A DNA stretch of 64,000 bases, taken from positions 32,752,136 to 32,816,135 of the forward strand of contig NC_035177.2 in the NCBI RefSeq assembly GCF_001659605.2, given 5' to 3'. The notes under the pieces were generated by a model. That model was not told the DNA's origin. It saw only the letters and a program-made list of their open reading frames with translations, and made no database searches. Origin of the DNA: Manihot esculenta (lineage: Eukaryota > Streptophyta > Magnoliopsida > Malpighiales > Euphorbiaceae). Both the position numbers and the translations under genes were made by a program. Positions 45,958 to 58,270 of the stretch are shown one piece after another; the stretch's first letter is position 1; each line of letters begins with the position of its first letter.

Positions 45958-47941
45958 ATGATGTCGGGGAATGCTCTTAGAGACCTAAATACACTACCTG
46001 GTTCTGAGAGGAAGAATGAAACCTCTGGTAAAGGAAATTTTGCCAAACCTTACTGTGAGAACAGTGATAAAAATGTCGAAAAATGGGAGAGAAATAACTC
46101 TGCCTTATTGGTTTCAACAACTGTTAATGGAGATGGAACTGCAAATTCTGGAGCGGAGATTGGTAATGCAGAGATGGAATATATCGAGTCTGAGAATTTG
46201 AGTGATGTAGAAGATGTTGATACCAGTGTAAAGGTTAGTATGTTGGACTTAACATTTTAGATGTCATATTTTTTTTTGTTTCTGAGGCACCTATAGCCCT
46301 TCATTTCTTTTTATGTGCATTTATTTCTTGTTCAATGTTTCAGACACTCTTGGCTGGACTAGACTCTAAAGATTGGGTTGTGGTTTGTGAATCACTGAAC
46401 AATGTACGTCGGTTATCCATATTTCACAAGGAAGCATTGCTGGATATGCTGTGAGTCTCAAAATTATTACTTGATCTAATTAATAGGGCACTGGTGTTCA
46501 AACAAATTTATCCCTCCTTTTTCTTCTCAATAATGGATCCTTTCTTATGATCAAATGCAACAAACAGGGGGGATGTGATACCACTCATTGTCAAGTCATT
46601 GAAGAATCCAAGAAGTGCAGTTTGTAAAACTGCAATTATGACTTCTGCTGACTTTTTCAGTGCTTATAATGATCAGTTAATTGATTCATTGGATCCTCTG
46701 GTACTTTCTTTCAACAATAGTTTCTACCTCATTTTTTTGAGTTAGTCCTTTTTTACATTGTTTTTGCCCCATTTGAACTGATGTGTTTCTCATTTTTTCT
46801 AAAAAATGTGGTTTCATGATGCAGCTTGTGCAACTTCTCCTTAAATCTTCACAAGATAAACGATTTGTATGTGAGGCAGCTGAGAGAGCTCTGGTGGCAA
46901 TGACTACTTGGGTTTCCCCTATACTGTTGTTACCAAAATTACAGCCATATTTTAAAAATAGGAATCCTCGAATTCGAGCTAAGGCGTCAATGTGTTTTTC
47001 TCGAAGTGTACCACGACTGGTAGGAAGATGAATTTTAATGGGATCATGTCCTTTTCAGTTTGATTATTGATGTTAATTGGTAGTTTCATTCCTTCTCTTT
47101 TTCCTCGCCTCCATAATGAGAGTACATCTTAAACCTTCCATTATTTCAACTGCCTTTCCTCTTTGCATTTCTAATTTCTTATGATATTTCTTCCTTTGAT
47201 GTTGCCAATAAGATACCAACTTATCTATTGTGACTTGAGAATTTGACAGTACTGTATTGTTTATTTGACATTTTTAAACAAATCATGTTTTTTAGAGTTC
47301 TTAATCGGCATCCAGGTATTATTATTTTACTATTTTGATTAGAGCTGCTATTCCTTGTCTGTCTCTGATGATACCAGCAACCATATTGCATACGGCTAGT
47401 ATTTTGGCAATTAAGATGCATAACCGACTTCATGCTTTTACATGTACATTTGTCCTTTCTGCTGTGAGAAGAAATGATTGCTCCTTAATCATGTGTAGGC
47501 ATTGTGGAAAAGAAAAGGTTTCCATCTAAGGATTTGTTTGGATTCGTATACTTGCACTATATTTAAATTGGATTGCTTTTATTTAGTTGCCTTTATGTGC
47601 ACTTGTTTGGTTGTTCCTCATTTATGCCCTTGATCATTTAATCATGTTTGTATCAACAGGGTGTTGAAGGGATTAAATCATATGGGATTGACAAATTGAT
47701 CCTAGTAGCTTCGTCACAGCTCAGTGACCAACTTCCTGAATCCAGGGAGGCTGCTAGAGCTCTCCTTTTGGAGCTGCAAACTGTGTATGAGAAGTCACAT
47801 GACCTCACACCAAAAGTATCTGAGCATTCAGAGCTGAGTTCTTGGGAGCATTTCTGTCAGTCAAAGCTCTCCCCTTTAAGTGCACAAGCCGTGCTTCGTG
47901 TAACCAATATCGCTCGGGAGGGTCTTGTTCTGGGTTCCTGA
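45958..47941 (+). CDS. TOG/ARM-repeat protein (CLASP-N-like)
   Basis: Five coding exons are 45958-46233, 46344-46450, 46568-46700, 46825-47019 and 47660-47941. All are GT-AG with matching phases, giving 330 residues ending VLGS. The N-terminal 90 residues are polar and acidic (ending DVEDVDTSVK). From about residue 93 come helical repeats of the TOG/CLASP-N type: LLAGLDSKDWVVVCESLNNVRRL, LGDVIPLIVKSLKNPRSAVCK, LVQLLLKSSQDKRFVCEAAERAL and LQPYFKNRNPRIRAKASMCFSR. TOG domains bind tubulin, so a microtubule-related role is possible but not shown. It resembles the Arabidopsis ARM-repeat protein I recall as At3g01450. A 5' untranslated exon probably begins near 44740, with a CT-rich leader and a long first intron; ATGs at 45916 (intronic) and 45961 are alternatives. 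The frame is intact. Confidence 0.9.
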
Positions 47942-50434
47942 CGGAAGTTATATAGAGCATATTTGAGTTTTAGTGAGTACGGTCTTTCTTTTACTCGCAT
48001 ATATGATCTCCAGTGAGCCAGAGTTTATAATTTGCTTTTGATTTTGGTTCATCAATATTGTCCTGTAAATACCATGAAACATTGAGATGTCTGAATTGCG
48101 GTCGAACAGGTAGTTGAATTGGATTATTCTTTGCAGATGGGTTACTGTTGACCATTAATTTCTTTAATACAGCTACGAATTTGTGCAGATTAGTTCTAAA
48201 AATTATTGCAATGCATTTTTCCTTCTTTGCCCTGATTTATCCATTTAGCCAAGAGAAATGAGAAAAAAAAAAAAAAAAAAGAAAAATGTAGTAAGGATGA
48301 AATCCTACAACCTAATCCGTTATTTGAAATTGAGATGTGGCTTTTGATATCTGATTAATGATGAGCATGTTAATTTCAGAGATGTTTCTACTTTGAACGT
48401 GTTCTGTTACTTTTCTAGGAAGTTCTTTTGACTTTTCCTATTTTCAGGTTTTTCTTTCTCAAGTTCTATTTTCAGTTTCAGTGCCCGTGAAGTGCTTGTT
48501 TTAATTTGTAAAGTGGTAAGATGTTTGGAAAATATGCGTCCGTTTGTTTGCGAAAGTAATTTAAATAAAATAAATTATTTTTAATTATTTAGTTTTAATT
48601 TAGAAAATAGAAGAATTTAATATAAATTATAATAATCAAAAGTAGAAAATAATTTAATTTTTTAAAACAAAAGTAAGTATTTTTTTAAAAATATGATTTA
48701 ATTTTTTATATTTTTCATTGATAATTTTATTGAGTGTTCTAAATATTATAAAATTTTATAAATATTTTACATGAGTTTTTTAGGTTATAGATACTAAAAA
48801 AAATGAGCTATTCATTTGGTTACTTATAAACATAGTGTTTACTGTTTATAAGTTGATTTGGTTAATTGTTTTATCATATTATTCTATTTAATTTTAAAAT
48901 ATATTTGTCATTTTAATAATACCTATATCTATAAGCACTGCAACACCATACTTAATATATTTTTATTAATTTTAATAACCAATATGTTCATAAACTATTT
49001 ATTATTTAAAATTATTAAAAGGGATCTGATGGGATAATTAAAAATAAAGATGACAAAATGGTTGAACTAGAAAAGCTGTAAAATGATATTGTTTAAGTAG
49101 ATTTAAAGGAAGTGATGAAAGAATAAGCAAGATTTGAAAGTATAACAATGGTGGGTAAGATGTGATTAAGATGCTAATTATGGTGGGTAAGACAAAGATG
49201 GTTGGATCCACTTGTTTTTAATTCCATCTCACCTTCTCAATTAATAGCTTTCTCATCAAATTAAAGGACACGTGTCTAATTTCCATTGGGCCTCTCTCTT
49301 TTTTTTTTTTTTAAAGGCTTTGACCAAATCTCTAGAACAGATTTTATATTTAGAATAAAACTATTTGCTTCAAAGATTGTTTTATTATTTAGGGTAATTT
49401 ATAATTTAGTTTTTAAATTTAATAAAACTCATTATCATTTTATTAAATTTATTGTTAATAAAAAGTTAACTCAAATTAAAAGATTAAATTATTATAAATA
49501 TTATTAAAATTAAAAAAACAAATAATTATAAAAAATAAAATGTAAAAGGCTAATTAAATCGTTATATTCTAATATTAAATTTTATCATATTAAAATTTTA
49601 AAAATTAAATAATTTTTTATTAAAATAATAGAGATTAAACCGTATATTCTGTTAAATTTTAGAGATCACATAATAAATTATCTAATTATTTATATTTATT
49701 TTTTTATTTGAAAAATAAGTTAAAATGTCCTTAAAACATTTATGTTACATTTGATTAATATGTAATGCAATATAATATAATTAAATTTTCTATTAAATTA
49801 CAATAAAAATTTTGATTATATTATATTAGATTATGGTGTGTTTGTTCTGTTTATAAAATAGTTTTTTACCTAATTTTTTTAGCCCATTTGATAATCTAAA
49901 TGAATTAAATTATCATTTTGCTTATGAGTTATTATATTATTATTATTATTAATTTATTTCCTTTCCTCTCATTTTCCCTAGTTTTCATTTCTCTCCTTTT
50001 CCTCCCTTCCCTCCATTCCTAGTTTTTGTCTTTCTCTCAGTCTTCCTTCTCATTTCCTTTTTCTTTTTCTAGTACATTAGCAAACTCCATCAACATCAAT
50101 ACTAATACAATAAATTCAATAAGAAAAATAAAAATTACATTGATTTTGTTTTGAAGGATGATTAATTGGAATTTATCAATGGCAAAGAGAAAGATAAAAA
50201 TAAAAGAGAGGACTAGATTGAAAGAGAGAAAGAGAGAAAGATAAAGGAGAGAGAAAAAATAAAATTGAATTGGGAGGGGATAATGAGATGAAAAATGCAC
50301 AAAACTATTTGTTGAAATAATCTTATAATATTAGACAAATGCACTTTTAATTGCACTATTCGATAAAGGAAGAGAAAAAAATATAAGAATTTTAATATGG
50401 TCCGACTGTAATGTCCATATAAACTGTAATGTTT
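47942..50434. other. 3' flank of the ARM gene and AT-rich intergenic DNA
   Basis: The 3' untranslated region probably ends within a few hundred bases. An A-rich run is at about 48264-48282. The rest, to 50434, is AT-rich with GA-rich patches near 50200-50270 and no supported gene. Confidence 0.5.
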
Positions 50435-50439
50435 ATATT

Positions 50440-53400
50440 TAAAAAGTTTTAGTTAACTGTATATTTCATTAATTATAAAAATATATTTATATAAGGATTT
50501 TAGAGACAAAATAAGAAAAGAATTATAACACTAATAAATGACTAATATAATCATATACAAAATAGACTTATTCCTCTTCACCCTCCCTCAAGTGCAACTA
50601 ATGTAGCATATACGTTCAACTTATCTCATAACTCACAAAACTGAGGCTTGAGCAATGATTTAGTTAACACATCAGCCACTTGATCATGAGAAGAAATGTG
50701 GCGAACTTGCAACAACCTTTATTTAATCCAATCACGAACAAAATGAAAGTCAATCTCCATGTGCTTGATGCGGGTGTGTAGAACTGGATTAGCTGTGATA
50801 TAAGTAGTGCTAATATTATAACACCAAAGGACTAGAGTAGAGGAAATAGGCAAGTGAAGTTCTTTGAAAAAATTCTAAACCCAAAGTAACTCGGATATCA
50901 CCGTTGCTAAGGCTCTATATTCAGCCTCAGTGGACGATCGAGAAACTAAACACTGCTTCTTCAAAGACCAATAAATCAACGCAACACAAATCCATAAAAG
51001 ATGGCATAACTTGTGGTGGACTTGTGATCATCCACATCACCTGCCCAATCAGCATCACAATAGCCATGTAGAGTATGAGTGGTGTGAGAAGGAAAGAAGA
51101 GCCAGTTTGTGCCAACAACGTTCACGCTAATTAGAAATAAGTTTCCAAGTGCCATTAGAAATAAGAGCATAATACTCCTTGGACATGGTCTCACGCTAAT
51201 TAGCATGCTTGACAGCTTGAGCATAAGTAGTATGCTCCAAAGCAAAAGACACAAAAGCATTGAAGGACTAGATATGCTTTGGCTTGAGATTACTAGTTTG
51301 TGCTCTTGTCACCATGGGATGAGTACGACTAGATGGGGAAGAAGGTTGGCTCTTAGCAGGAACAGAGCCACGGTCAGAATAAGTGGATGCATCAAATTCA
51401 ACAAGTAAACCAAGGCCTTTGCCATAAGAAGCAGGTGTAAATGACTTAGAAGGCAGAGAGGACGATGGCAAGGATGTGTGGAGAGAAGATGGAGTAGTAT
51501 CTGAAGTGAGAGGAGGTGATGCTGATTATGGTATATTAGCCATGGGCATAGGTATGTTAGTTGTAGGCATGGGTATGTTAGCCGTGGGCACGGGTAAAGT
51601 AGGTGTGGGCACATGTAAGTCAGGCATGGGCACGAATAAGGCAGGCATGGACACGAGTAAGGGAAAACTGATTATCAATGAGAAGTTAGCCATGGATTTG
51701 GAAGTGGAAGTCACATTACGTTAAAAAGGGAAAACAACTTCATAAAAAAGAACATGACAGGAGATAAAAAAAAATTATTCAAGGAATGATCAAAGCACTT
51801 ATAACCCTTATGAGTACGACTATAACTCAAGAAAACACATGGTTTTGATTGAGGTTTTAATTTAATCTTTAATTTAGTCTTTAAACAAGCAAAGATACGA
51901 AGAATACTATAATCAGGCTTGGTGGTAAACAAAACCTCATAGGGAGTGAGATGATTCAACCGCAAAGTTAGCAAGCAGTTAATGAGATAGACAGCAGTGT
52001 CAAAGGCATTGGTCCAAAAGTGGGTAGGAACAGGAGAATGATATAATAATGCATGATCAGTTTCAGAAATATGGCAATGTTTTTGTTCAGCACAACCATT
52101 TTGTTCCCGTGTGTAAGGGCAGGAAATGTGCTGAGTAATGCCATGTGTGTGCACATAAGAAGTTAAGGCTTGAAATTCTGCATCCCAATCAACCTGAAAT
52201 TGTTGAATTGACCGACAAAAATACTTTTCAACTAGAGTACAAAATTGATGAAAAATATCCAACACATCATATTTTTATTTGAGAAAATAGATCAAAGTAT
52301 ACTTACTAAAATAATTAAAGAACACCACATAATAATGAAAACTATTAATAGATATAATATGAGTAGGGCCCCAAACATCTAAACAAATTAAGTCCAAAGG
52401 ACCAGTAGTATGAAAACCTAAAATTGAAAAAGGTAAGTTATGAATTTTGCTGATAGCACAAGCCTAACATCGACTTTTATTAAACTCAGAAACAACACTA
52501 GAAGACATTATTTTCTTAACAGTAACAAAAGAGGCATGTCCAAACGTGCATGCCATGTTTCTAAAGAAGCAATTTTAGAATAGAAAGAAGTCTTTAACAA
52601 AACACTAAAAGGCGACTGAAGAGAAGGTTGTATCCGAGCAAGAGAGGACTTCTCGGCAATAGGGAGAACATAGAGACCAGCTTCATTCAGGCCTTGATAG
52701 AGTATAGCCTTCGTTGCCAAATCCTTCACAAGAAATAAGTCAGGAAAGAATTCCATACAAACATTGTTAGATTTCATAAAAAAACTAATTGATAATAAAT
52801 TTTGTGTAGTGATGGGCACGTGTAAGATATTATCCAAAAGAAAACAATGATTAGAAATAGACAAATTAGGCTTTTCAATATAAGAGATAGGTAAATGAGA
52901 GCCATTACTAAGTGTCACTTCTTCAGGTCCTTGATATTTATAATGAATAGCAAGGTTATCAAGATTGGTAGTAAGGTGGTGCGAGGTTCCACTATCCATA
53001 ATCCATGACTGATTTTGTTGAGGGATAGTGCAAGCTAAATTGAAAACAAGACGAGTAATACAATTGTAATTATCTGCCTTTGAAAAAGGACACACCCGCA
53101 ACACATGACCCATACCTCTACAATTATAACATGTTATACTTGAGGCATCCACTAAACTTGGCTGGATTGCAGTGGTATATGCTGGCGGAATAGGTAAATG
53201 TGGTAGAGCAGAGGAGGAAAAATAAGGACCAGAAGTAGAAGAAGAGACTAGACCTCTGCCGTACCCACCATTTTGTCCGCAACCTCTGTCGTGCCCACGG
53301 GTAAAGGGCTGAGGTTGACCATAAAAATCTGTAAGAGCGATAACAGTAGGCTTATCTAATTGTAATTGGTGTTCCTCATTAAGAAGCATACCATACAATG

Positions 53401-53683
53401 TTTTATAAGAAATATCCTCTTGTTGTGCTTCAAGAGCTTATGTAAAGGGTCGATATGTAGGTCCAAGACCGACTTTAATGAATTCGATCAAATCATCATT
53501 TGAAATAGAATGTTGTAATGCAACAAGTTTATCAGAATATCATAAAAGGTTTTAGTTAACCGTATATTTCATTAATCACAAAAGTGTATTTATACAAGGA
53601 TTTTAGAGACAAAGTAGGAAAAAAATTGTAACACTAATAAATGACTAATACAATCCTATACAAAATAAACTTATTCCCCTTTA
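50440..53683 (-). mobile_element. Deleted Ty1/copia element with 141-bp LTRs, minus strand
   Basis: LTRs at 50440-50580 and 53543-53683 are both 141 bp and share TTTTAGTTAAC(T/C)GTATATTTCATTAAT. Flanks ATATT (50435-50439) and GTATT (53684-53688) are a likely 5-bp target duplication with one mismatch. On the minus strand the order is gag with a CX2C zinc knuckle (CYNCRGMGHVLRVC), protease (WIMDSGTSHHLT) and GAG-pre-integrase (52508-53398), integrase core (51711-52265: QFQVDWDAEFQAL, CPYTREQNGCAEQKH), a Pro-rich linker and RNase H (50976-51260: GYCDADWAGDVDDHKSTTSY). Most of the reverse transcriptase is missing between about 51270 and the RNase H part. At 3.2 kb it is far shorter than a full copia element and cannot be active. 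Confidence 0.85.
51544..51668 (-). repeat. 21-bp tandem repeat in the copia Pro-rich linker
   Basis: Five and a half units of 21 bp, each beginning GGCA(T/C) on the + strand, diverged by several bases. On the minus strand they encode seven-residue repeats like IPMPTTN and VPMPDLH, in the linker between integrase and reverse transcriptase. Confidence 0.85.
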
Positions 53684-53688
53684 GTATT

Positions 53689-54215
53689 CATGGTAAGATA
53701 GAGATGAAGTTTTAGAGATATATATAATCTCTCAGAACCCTCAAAACACTAATGCTAGTGTGCAAGGCAGAAAAAATTCAATCATTTATACCTCTCTATT
53801 CATCAACATTGATTCTCATTTTTTTATCTAATTTAGGTTGTAGTGCGTGAAATTTTTTAAGTCGAATCACAATTCGCTCCATAAAAAAATATATATCTAA
53901 AAGTCAAGCCACATAATTAACTATTCTTCTCCTTGGCTTGAATTATCTTTAGCATCAACAATCATCTTATAAACTCTATCTTGCTAAAATACCCTTACAA
54001 GGGCACTACTAAGTACCATTGATACTAACCAAATCAAGGAAATTCCTAAACTTGTTAATAGGAATGCTTAGATCATCATATCTATCAGATTATATGTGTA
54101 GAGATATTATGCGTAACTATTGTATCCTATAATACGTCTCAAATAGTGTTTGATATCAATATATTTTATTCTTTCATAGTACATTTGATTTTTATGAGAC
54201 GAATTACACTCTGAC
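53689..54215. other. Intergenic, unassigned
   Basis: No gene or element can be recognised between the copia element and the TRIM. Confidence 0.4.
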
Positions 54216-54747
54216 TGAAACAGTCCGGCCCAAATAACTTTTGGACCTACTTTTCTCTTTGCCCAAAATGGTTAACCCAAGTTATTTAATAGTTTCGTGT
54301 TAGCTATTATATACAATTCGGAATTGCCGTAATTTTTCGATGTGGGACGCGGTGCAAACAGGCAGCTGTTTCTTACACTCTCCCCTGCTAAATTTGTGAC
54401 GTCCTCGTCGCAACTGAATCGAATACAATTGCTAATCAGGACCGGACCCTTGGATATTGTGGTTCGCTAGTACCTCGGGCGACTTCACCTCGTCTCTCAC
54501 GGGTAGCCATTTCCTCGCAAGTCCACTAGCTCCGCACAATTTGTTTGACCCAGGGTGAGCTCTGATACCAATTGAAACAGACAGGCCCAAATAACTTTTG
54601 GACCCACTTTCCCCTTAGCCCAAAATGGTTAACCCAAGTTATTTAATTGTTTCGTGTTAACTATTATATATAATTTGAAATTGCAGTAATTTTCCGGTGT
54701 GGGATGCGGTGCAAATAGGTAGCTCAAGCAGGCAACTGTTTTTTACA
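54216..54747 (-). mobile_element. TRIM (terminal-repeat retrotransposon in miniature)
   Basis: Direct repeats at 54216-54377 (162 bp) and 54573-54747 (175 bp, with a 13-bp extra stretch) flank about 195 bp without a long ORF. Each starts TGAAACAG and ends TTTACA or CTTACA. On the minus strand the primer-binding site TGGTATCAGAGCTC follows the right repeat by two bases, and a GGGGAGAG purine tract precedes the left one. Flanks CTGAC and CTGAA are an approximate 5-bp target duplication. The conserved GTGGGACGCGGTGCAAA block (GTCCCACATCG on the other strand) is frequent in plant TRIMs. It needs enzymes in trans. Confidence 0.88.
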
Positions 54748-56990
54748 CTGAATATCATGAAGTAGTATCAATTTGTTCTGTATCAATCCAAGGTCATTTA
54801 CCAAACTCTGTAACCATTAAACTTCTTTTACCGCTTTTGTTAGAGTTATGTATTCAACCTCTGTAGTAGATAAAATAAACACTATTAATATATCATGTAG
54901 GGTCTAATTATAAAGAATAAAAAATGTCATTTAGGCTGTCATTTATACACAATCACACTTTTCCTAAATTTATCTTTCGATTTGAATAAAATTTCTTCAA
55001 AATTTGAATTTTTAATTTGAGGTGTCAAAATCATAACTTTAGGATTAAAACACAAAAATGCGCATAAAGGTGGAAATTTTTAGTGAAGGCCTTTATTTTA
55101 TTGTAAATGAAGATAGTTATTTTGTGTTGTTAGCACTATAAGGACAAAGTATAAATAAAGCTTAGTATTGTTGATACGACGTCGACCTAATGAAGTTAGT
55201 AACTTTTTATGCCGCTTGTAATTTTGTTCATAAGTGCAAAGTGTTGAAATAGACGCACTTAGTTTCCCCAAAGATGCTCAAGCATTGAATGCAATAAGCG
55301 TGAAAAGTATGAAAGCATATGTAAAAAGTTAAAGAAAGTGGAAGGAGGGAAGAAAATGGATGGAGATAAAAGTTATTATCTATTAATTATTATTTTAAAA
55401 ATTTTAAAATAGTATTAATTATTAATAAATTTTAAAATTTATTAATAAAAAAATGATTTATTCTTTTGAAAAGAGAGTTATATTTTATTAATATCTATAT
55501 ATATATAAATTTATTAATAAATTTTATTTTTTAAATTAAATTAAATAATAAAAAATAAATTATTTTATTAGAAAATATTTTTTAAATATAAATTATTTTC
55601 ATGGAAAAACGGAGGCTAATTTTTAAAAAAAATCCAAATTTTATGTGTGTGGGGCAGTGTACTGAAAATAATTAGTTTAACAGTGTTGTGCAATTTAAAT
55701 GGGAGGAATTGTTGCAACTTAACATAAACATTATTACCAGTTGTCCTGTCATTAAATTCGTGTATGTCGTTGTCTGGGAAGCTGTGTGGGATTATTTAGT
55801 GATAAATAAAATATTATAATTCTATAATTTTTATAAGATATTTCAATTTAATAGAAAAGCGTAATATTTTCAAATTTTTTTTATAAATTTTTAGACATAG
55901 CAAGGGGGAAAATCTCTGCTCATATTACATCTCTGCCATTAAAAAATATATATATATAATCATTTAGTTTGGGAAGAAAAGAAATAAAGCATGTTGCTGT
56001 AATTTCAAACTGCATATTAATATTATTCATGTTGAAAACACCACACCATTCATTTTGCGATTACAAGGGCAAAAAGGAGAAAGCCTCTCTATCACTCTTT
56101 ATATATATATATATATATAACTTTAAAAAAATTAATTAATAATTTAAAAGCCAATAAAATTATCAAAAATTATAAAAAACTAAATTTATTTAAAATTTAA
56201 CTCAATAAAAATTTAATTTATTTTTTAAATAAATTAATTTTAATTTTAATTTTTAATGAATAAACTAAAACTTTATTTTAATTTATTTTCTAAATAGATT
56301 AATTTAGATTCTAATTTTTAATAAATAAACTAAAATTATACGAATTTATTGATGTTTAATTTTTTTTTTCAATTATTATGTTTAATTCATTAGGTGTTAT
56401 GAATTTAATTACGTATTTAATAGATTGTAGTTCGTGAATATATTTATTTAATTAAAATTATTTAATTTTAATTTATTATTTACAATATAAAATTTATTAG
56501 AGATTTATCTATATCCTATTTAAAATTTAATTTAATAAAATTTCAATTTATATTTGAATTAGACTAAATTTAATTTTATTAATATTCGATTGGATTATGA
56601 AAAAGATAATCTCAAACATATTTTGACAATCTAACCCCAACTTGGGTAGGCTAAGTTGGTTTACACCTTAGAAAAGCACATAGGAACTCTTACTCTTGCA
56701 ATCATATTGTTGTCTCCACCTATGAATTCTTGTTCTTTCTTACCCACTCCATCATAAAAGATTAACCAAACCCCTAATCAGAATCGTCAAATATTCCTTT
56801 GAACCAATCGTAATTCTTTCATAAAATATGTACAACACATATCCCATCTTCTTTTTATTACCATAATCTCCAAATCTTTCTCCTCCAGATTCCAGATCCA
56901 CCAGCTTAAAGATTCTGTTTTGAGAAGGTTAATAATTTCTGGGCTAGTCTGAGATTCTGGGGTTGGGGATGAGAATCAAAAGCTCAACAC
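54748..56990. other. AT-rich intergenic DNA before the RING gene
   Basis: No gene is supported. Short AT dinucleotide tracts lie at about 55497-55506 and 56100-56118. The last 150 bases are probably the RING gene leader. Confidence 0.45.
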
Positions 56991-57003
56991 AAGGAAGATT
57001 GTA

Positions 57004-57669
57004 ATGAGCAGCAAGGATATTGGGCTAGCAACAGAGATTATAATCATGGCTATTGTCATATCTGTGATACTATTATTTGTGGGAATTGGGTTGTTGGTTT
57101 TAATACATGCTTGTGTTGTTGGAAGAAGTTTCAGAAACAATTCTGCAGCTGAGAGAGGAAGCCCTGAGAGAAGAATCAATATGTCTCAAGATGATCTGGA
57201 GAAGCTTCCAAGCTATGATTTTATAGCAAAAAGCAAAGGAAGTAGCCCAGTTGATTGTGCAGTTTGCTTGGAAAACTTCAAGGTTGGTGAAAAGTGCAGG
57301 CTGTTGCCAATCTGCAAGCACAGTTTCCATGCTCATTGTGTAGATGAATGGCTTGTGAAGATACCCATCTGCCCAATTTGCAGAACCAGTGCTGCTGATT
57401 CAAAAAAATCAAGACCAGGGCATGCAATTGGAGAAGAGAGTAGCCATTTTAGTGATACAAGCATTGACATGAGAGGGAGTCTCACAACAGACAGTAGCCA
57501 TTTCAGTGATGTGAGCTTTGAATTCAGGGAAGGCCAGGCTCAGGTATCATCAGCAATCATTAGCAATGAAACTCCATTGGAGTTGAGGCAAAGCCAGGGA
57601 GAAAGTATCCAATCAACAACTAATACTCCATCTTCATCACTTGATTCCACTTCTGAATCTGCTCTATGA
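57004..57669 (+). CDS. Membrane-anchored RING-H2 E3 ubiquitin ligase (ATL-like)
   Basis: A single exon of 221 residues. One transmembrane helix is at about 10-36 (IIIMAIVISVILLFVGIGLLV), so the RING domain would face the cytosol. The RING-H2 finger has Cys85, Cys88, Cys104, His106, His109, Cys112, Cys123 and Cys126, with the Trp116 and Pro124 that contact the E2 enzyme. The spacing C-X2-C-X15-C-X1-H-X2-H-X2-C-X10-C-X2-C is canonical. DDLEKLPSYDF lies where ATL proteins have their GLD motif, so it is ATL-like rather than a textbook ATL. The C-terminus is Ser/Thr-rich and contains SSHFSDTS and SSHFSDVS, a local duplication. Its substrate cannot be told. The start at 57004 gives the helix right after a short N-terminus; intronless structure is normal for this family. 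Confidence 0.9.
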   Translation: MSSKDIGLATEIIIMAIVISVILLFVGIGLLVLIHACVVGRSFRNNSAAERGSPERRINMSQDDLEKLPSYDFIAKSKGSSPVDCAVCLENFKVGEKCRLLPICKHSFHAHCVDEWLVKIPICPICRTSAADSKKSRPGHAIGEESSHFSDTSIDMRGSLTTDSSHFSDVSFEFREGQAQVSSAIISNETPLELRQSQGESIQSTTNTPSSSLDSTSESAL

Positions 57670-57959
57670 TATTTTTGGAATACTAATTTTAAAATAATAT
57701 ACTTTTTCATAAGTGGGATTTTATTATAGCTTTTTGTTCTTGTTCCTTGTTTTTATTGTATCAGAATGGAACCTTGTTTTGTGTTTGGTAGATGTAAGTT
57801 GATGGGTTGCTGTTCTTTTCATTGTAATGAAGGTACAGTATGGTTGGTTGAAGGCTGCTTGATATTTCTTGGTAAAGATTGGATAATGATGAAGTTGTCA
57901 TCTCCTTATTTCTTCCTTTACAAGATCTTGTTTTCATACTCAATTGAAGCTAAGGAGTT

Positions 57960-58270
57960 CACTACAAGAAATATTGAAATCAGCCATAAAAAATTTTATC
58001 TCAAAAATAATATGTAATTGTTATATATTACTGTTATAAAATTATAATTATCGATATTTTATAATAAAGTTATGATTGATATTAAAAAAATTAAAATAAT
58101 AATAAATATTACTGTTAAAAAGGATATTTTACCATTAATCATAATTTTTATCATTATTATATTTTTTATATATCACTAATTCTCGTATGTTAGTCAATAT
58201 AATTATAAAATTAAAATCAATATAAAAATTTATATTTTGTTACTAATTATAATATTTATTATTGTTCCAT
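57960..58270 (+). mobile_element. Possible CACTA-type terminus (left)
   Basis: CACTACAAGAAATATTG at 57960 matches the usual start of plant CACTA (En/Spm) elements, followed by AT-rich subterminal sequence. No matching 3-bp duplication with the candidate right end at 59494 was found, so the two may belong to different elements. Confidence 0.4.

Noticed and set aside
54216..54747. Cassandra-type TRIM with 5S rRNA in its LTR
   Set aside because: The 5S internal promoter words are not seen in these repeats; it is another TRIM family.
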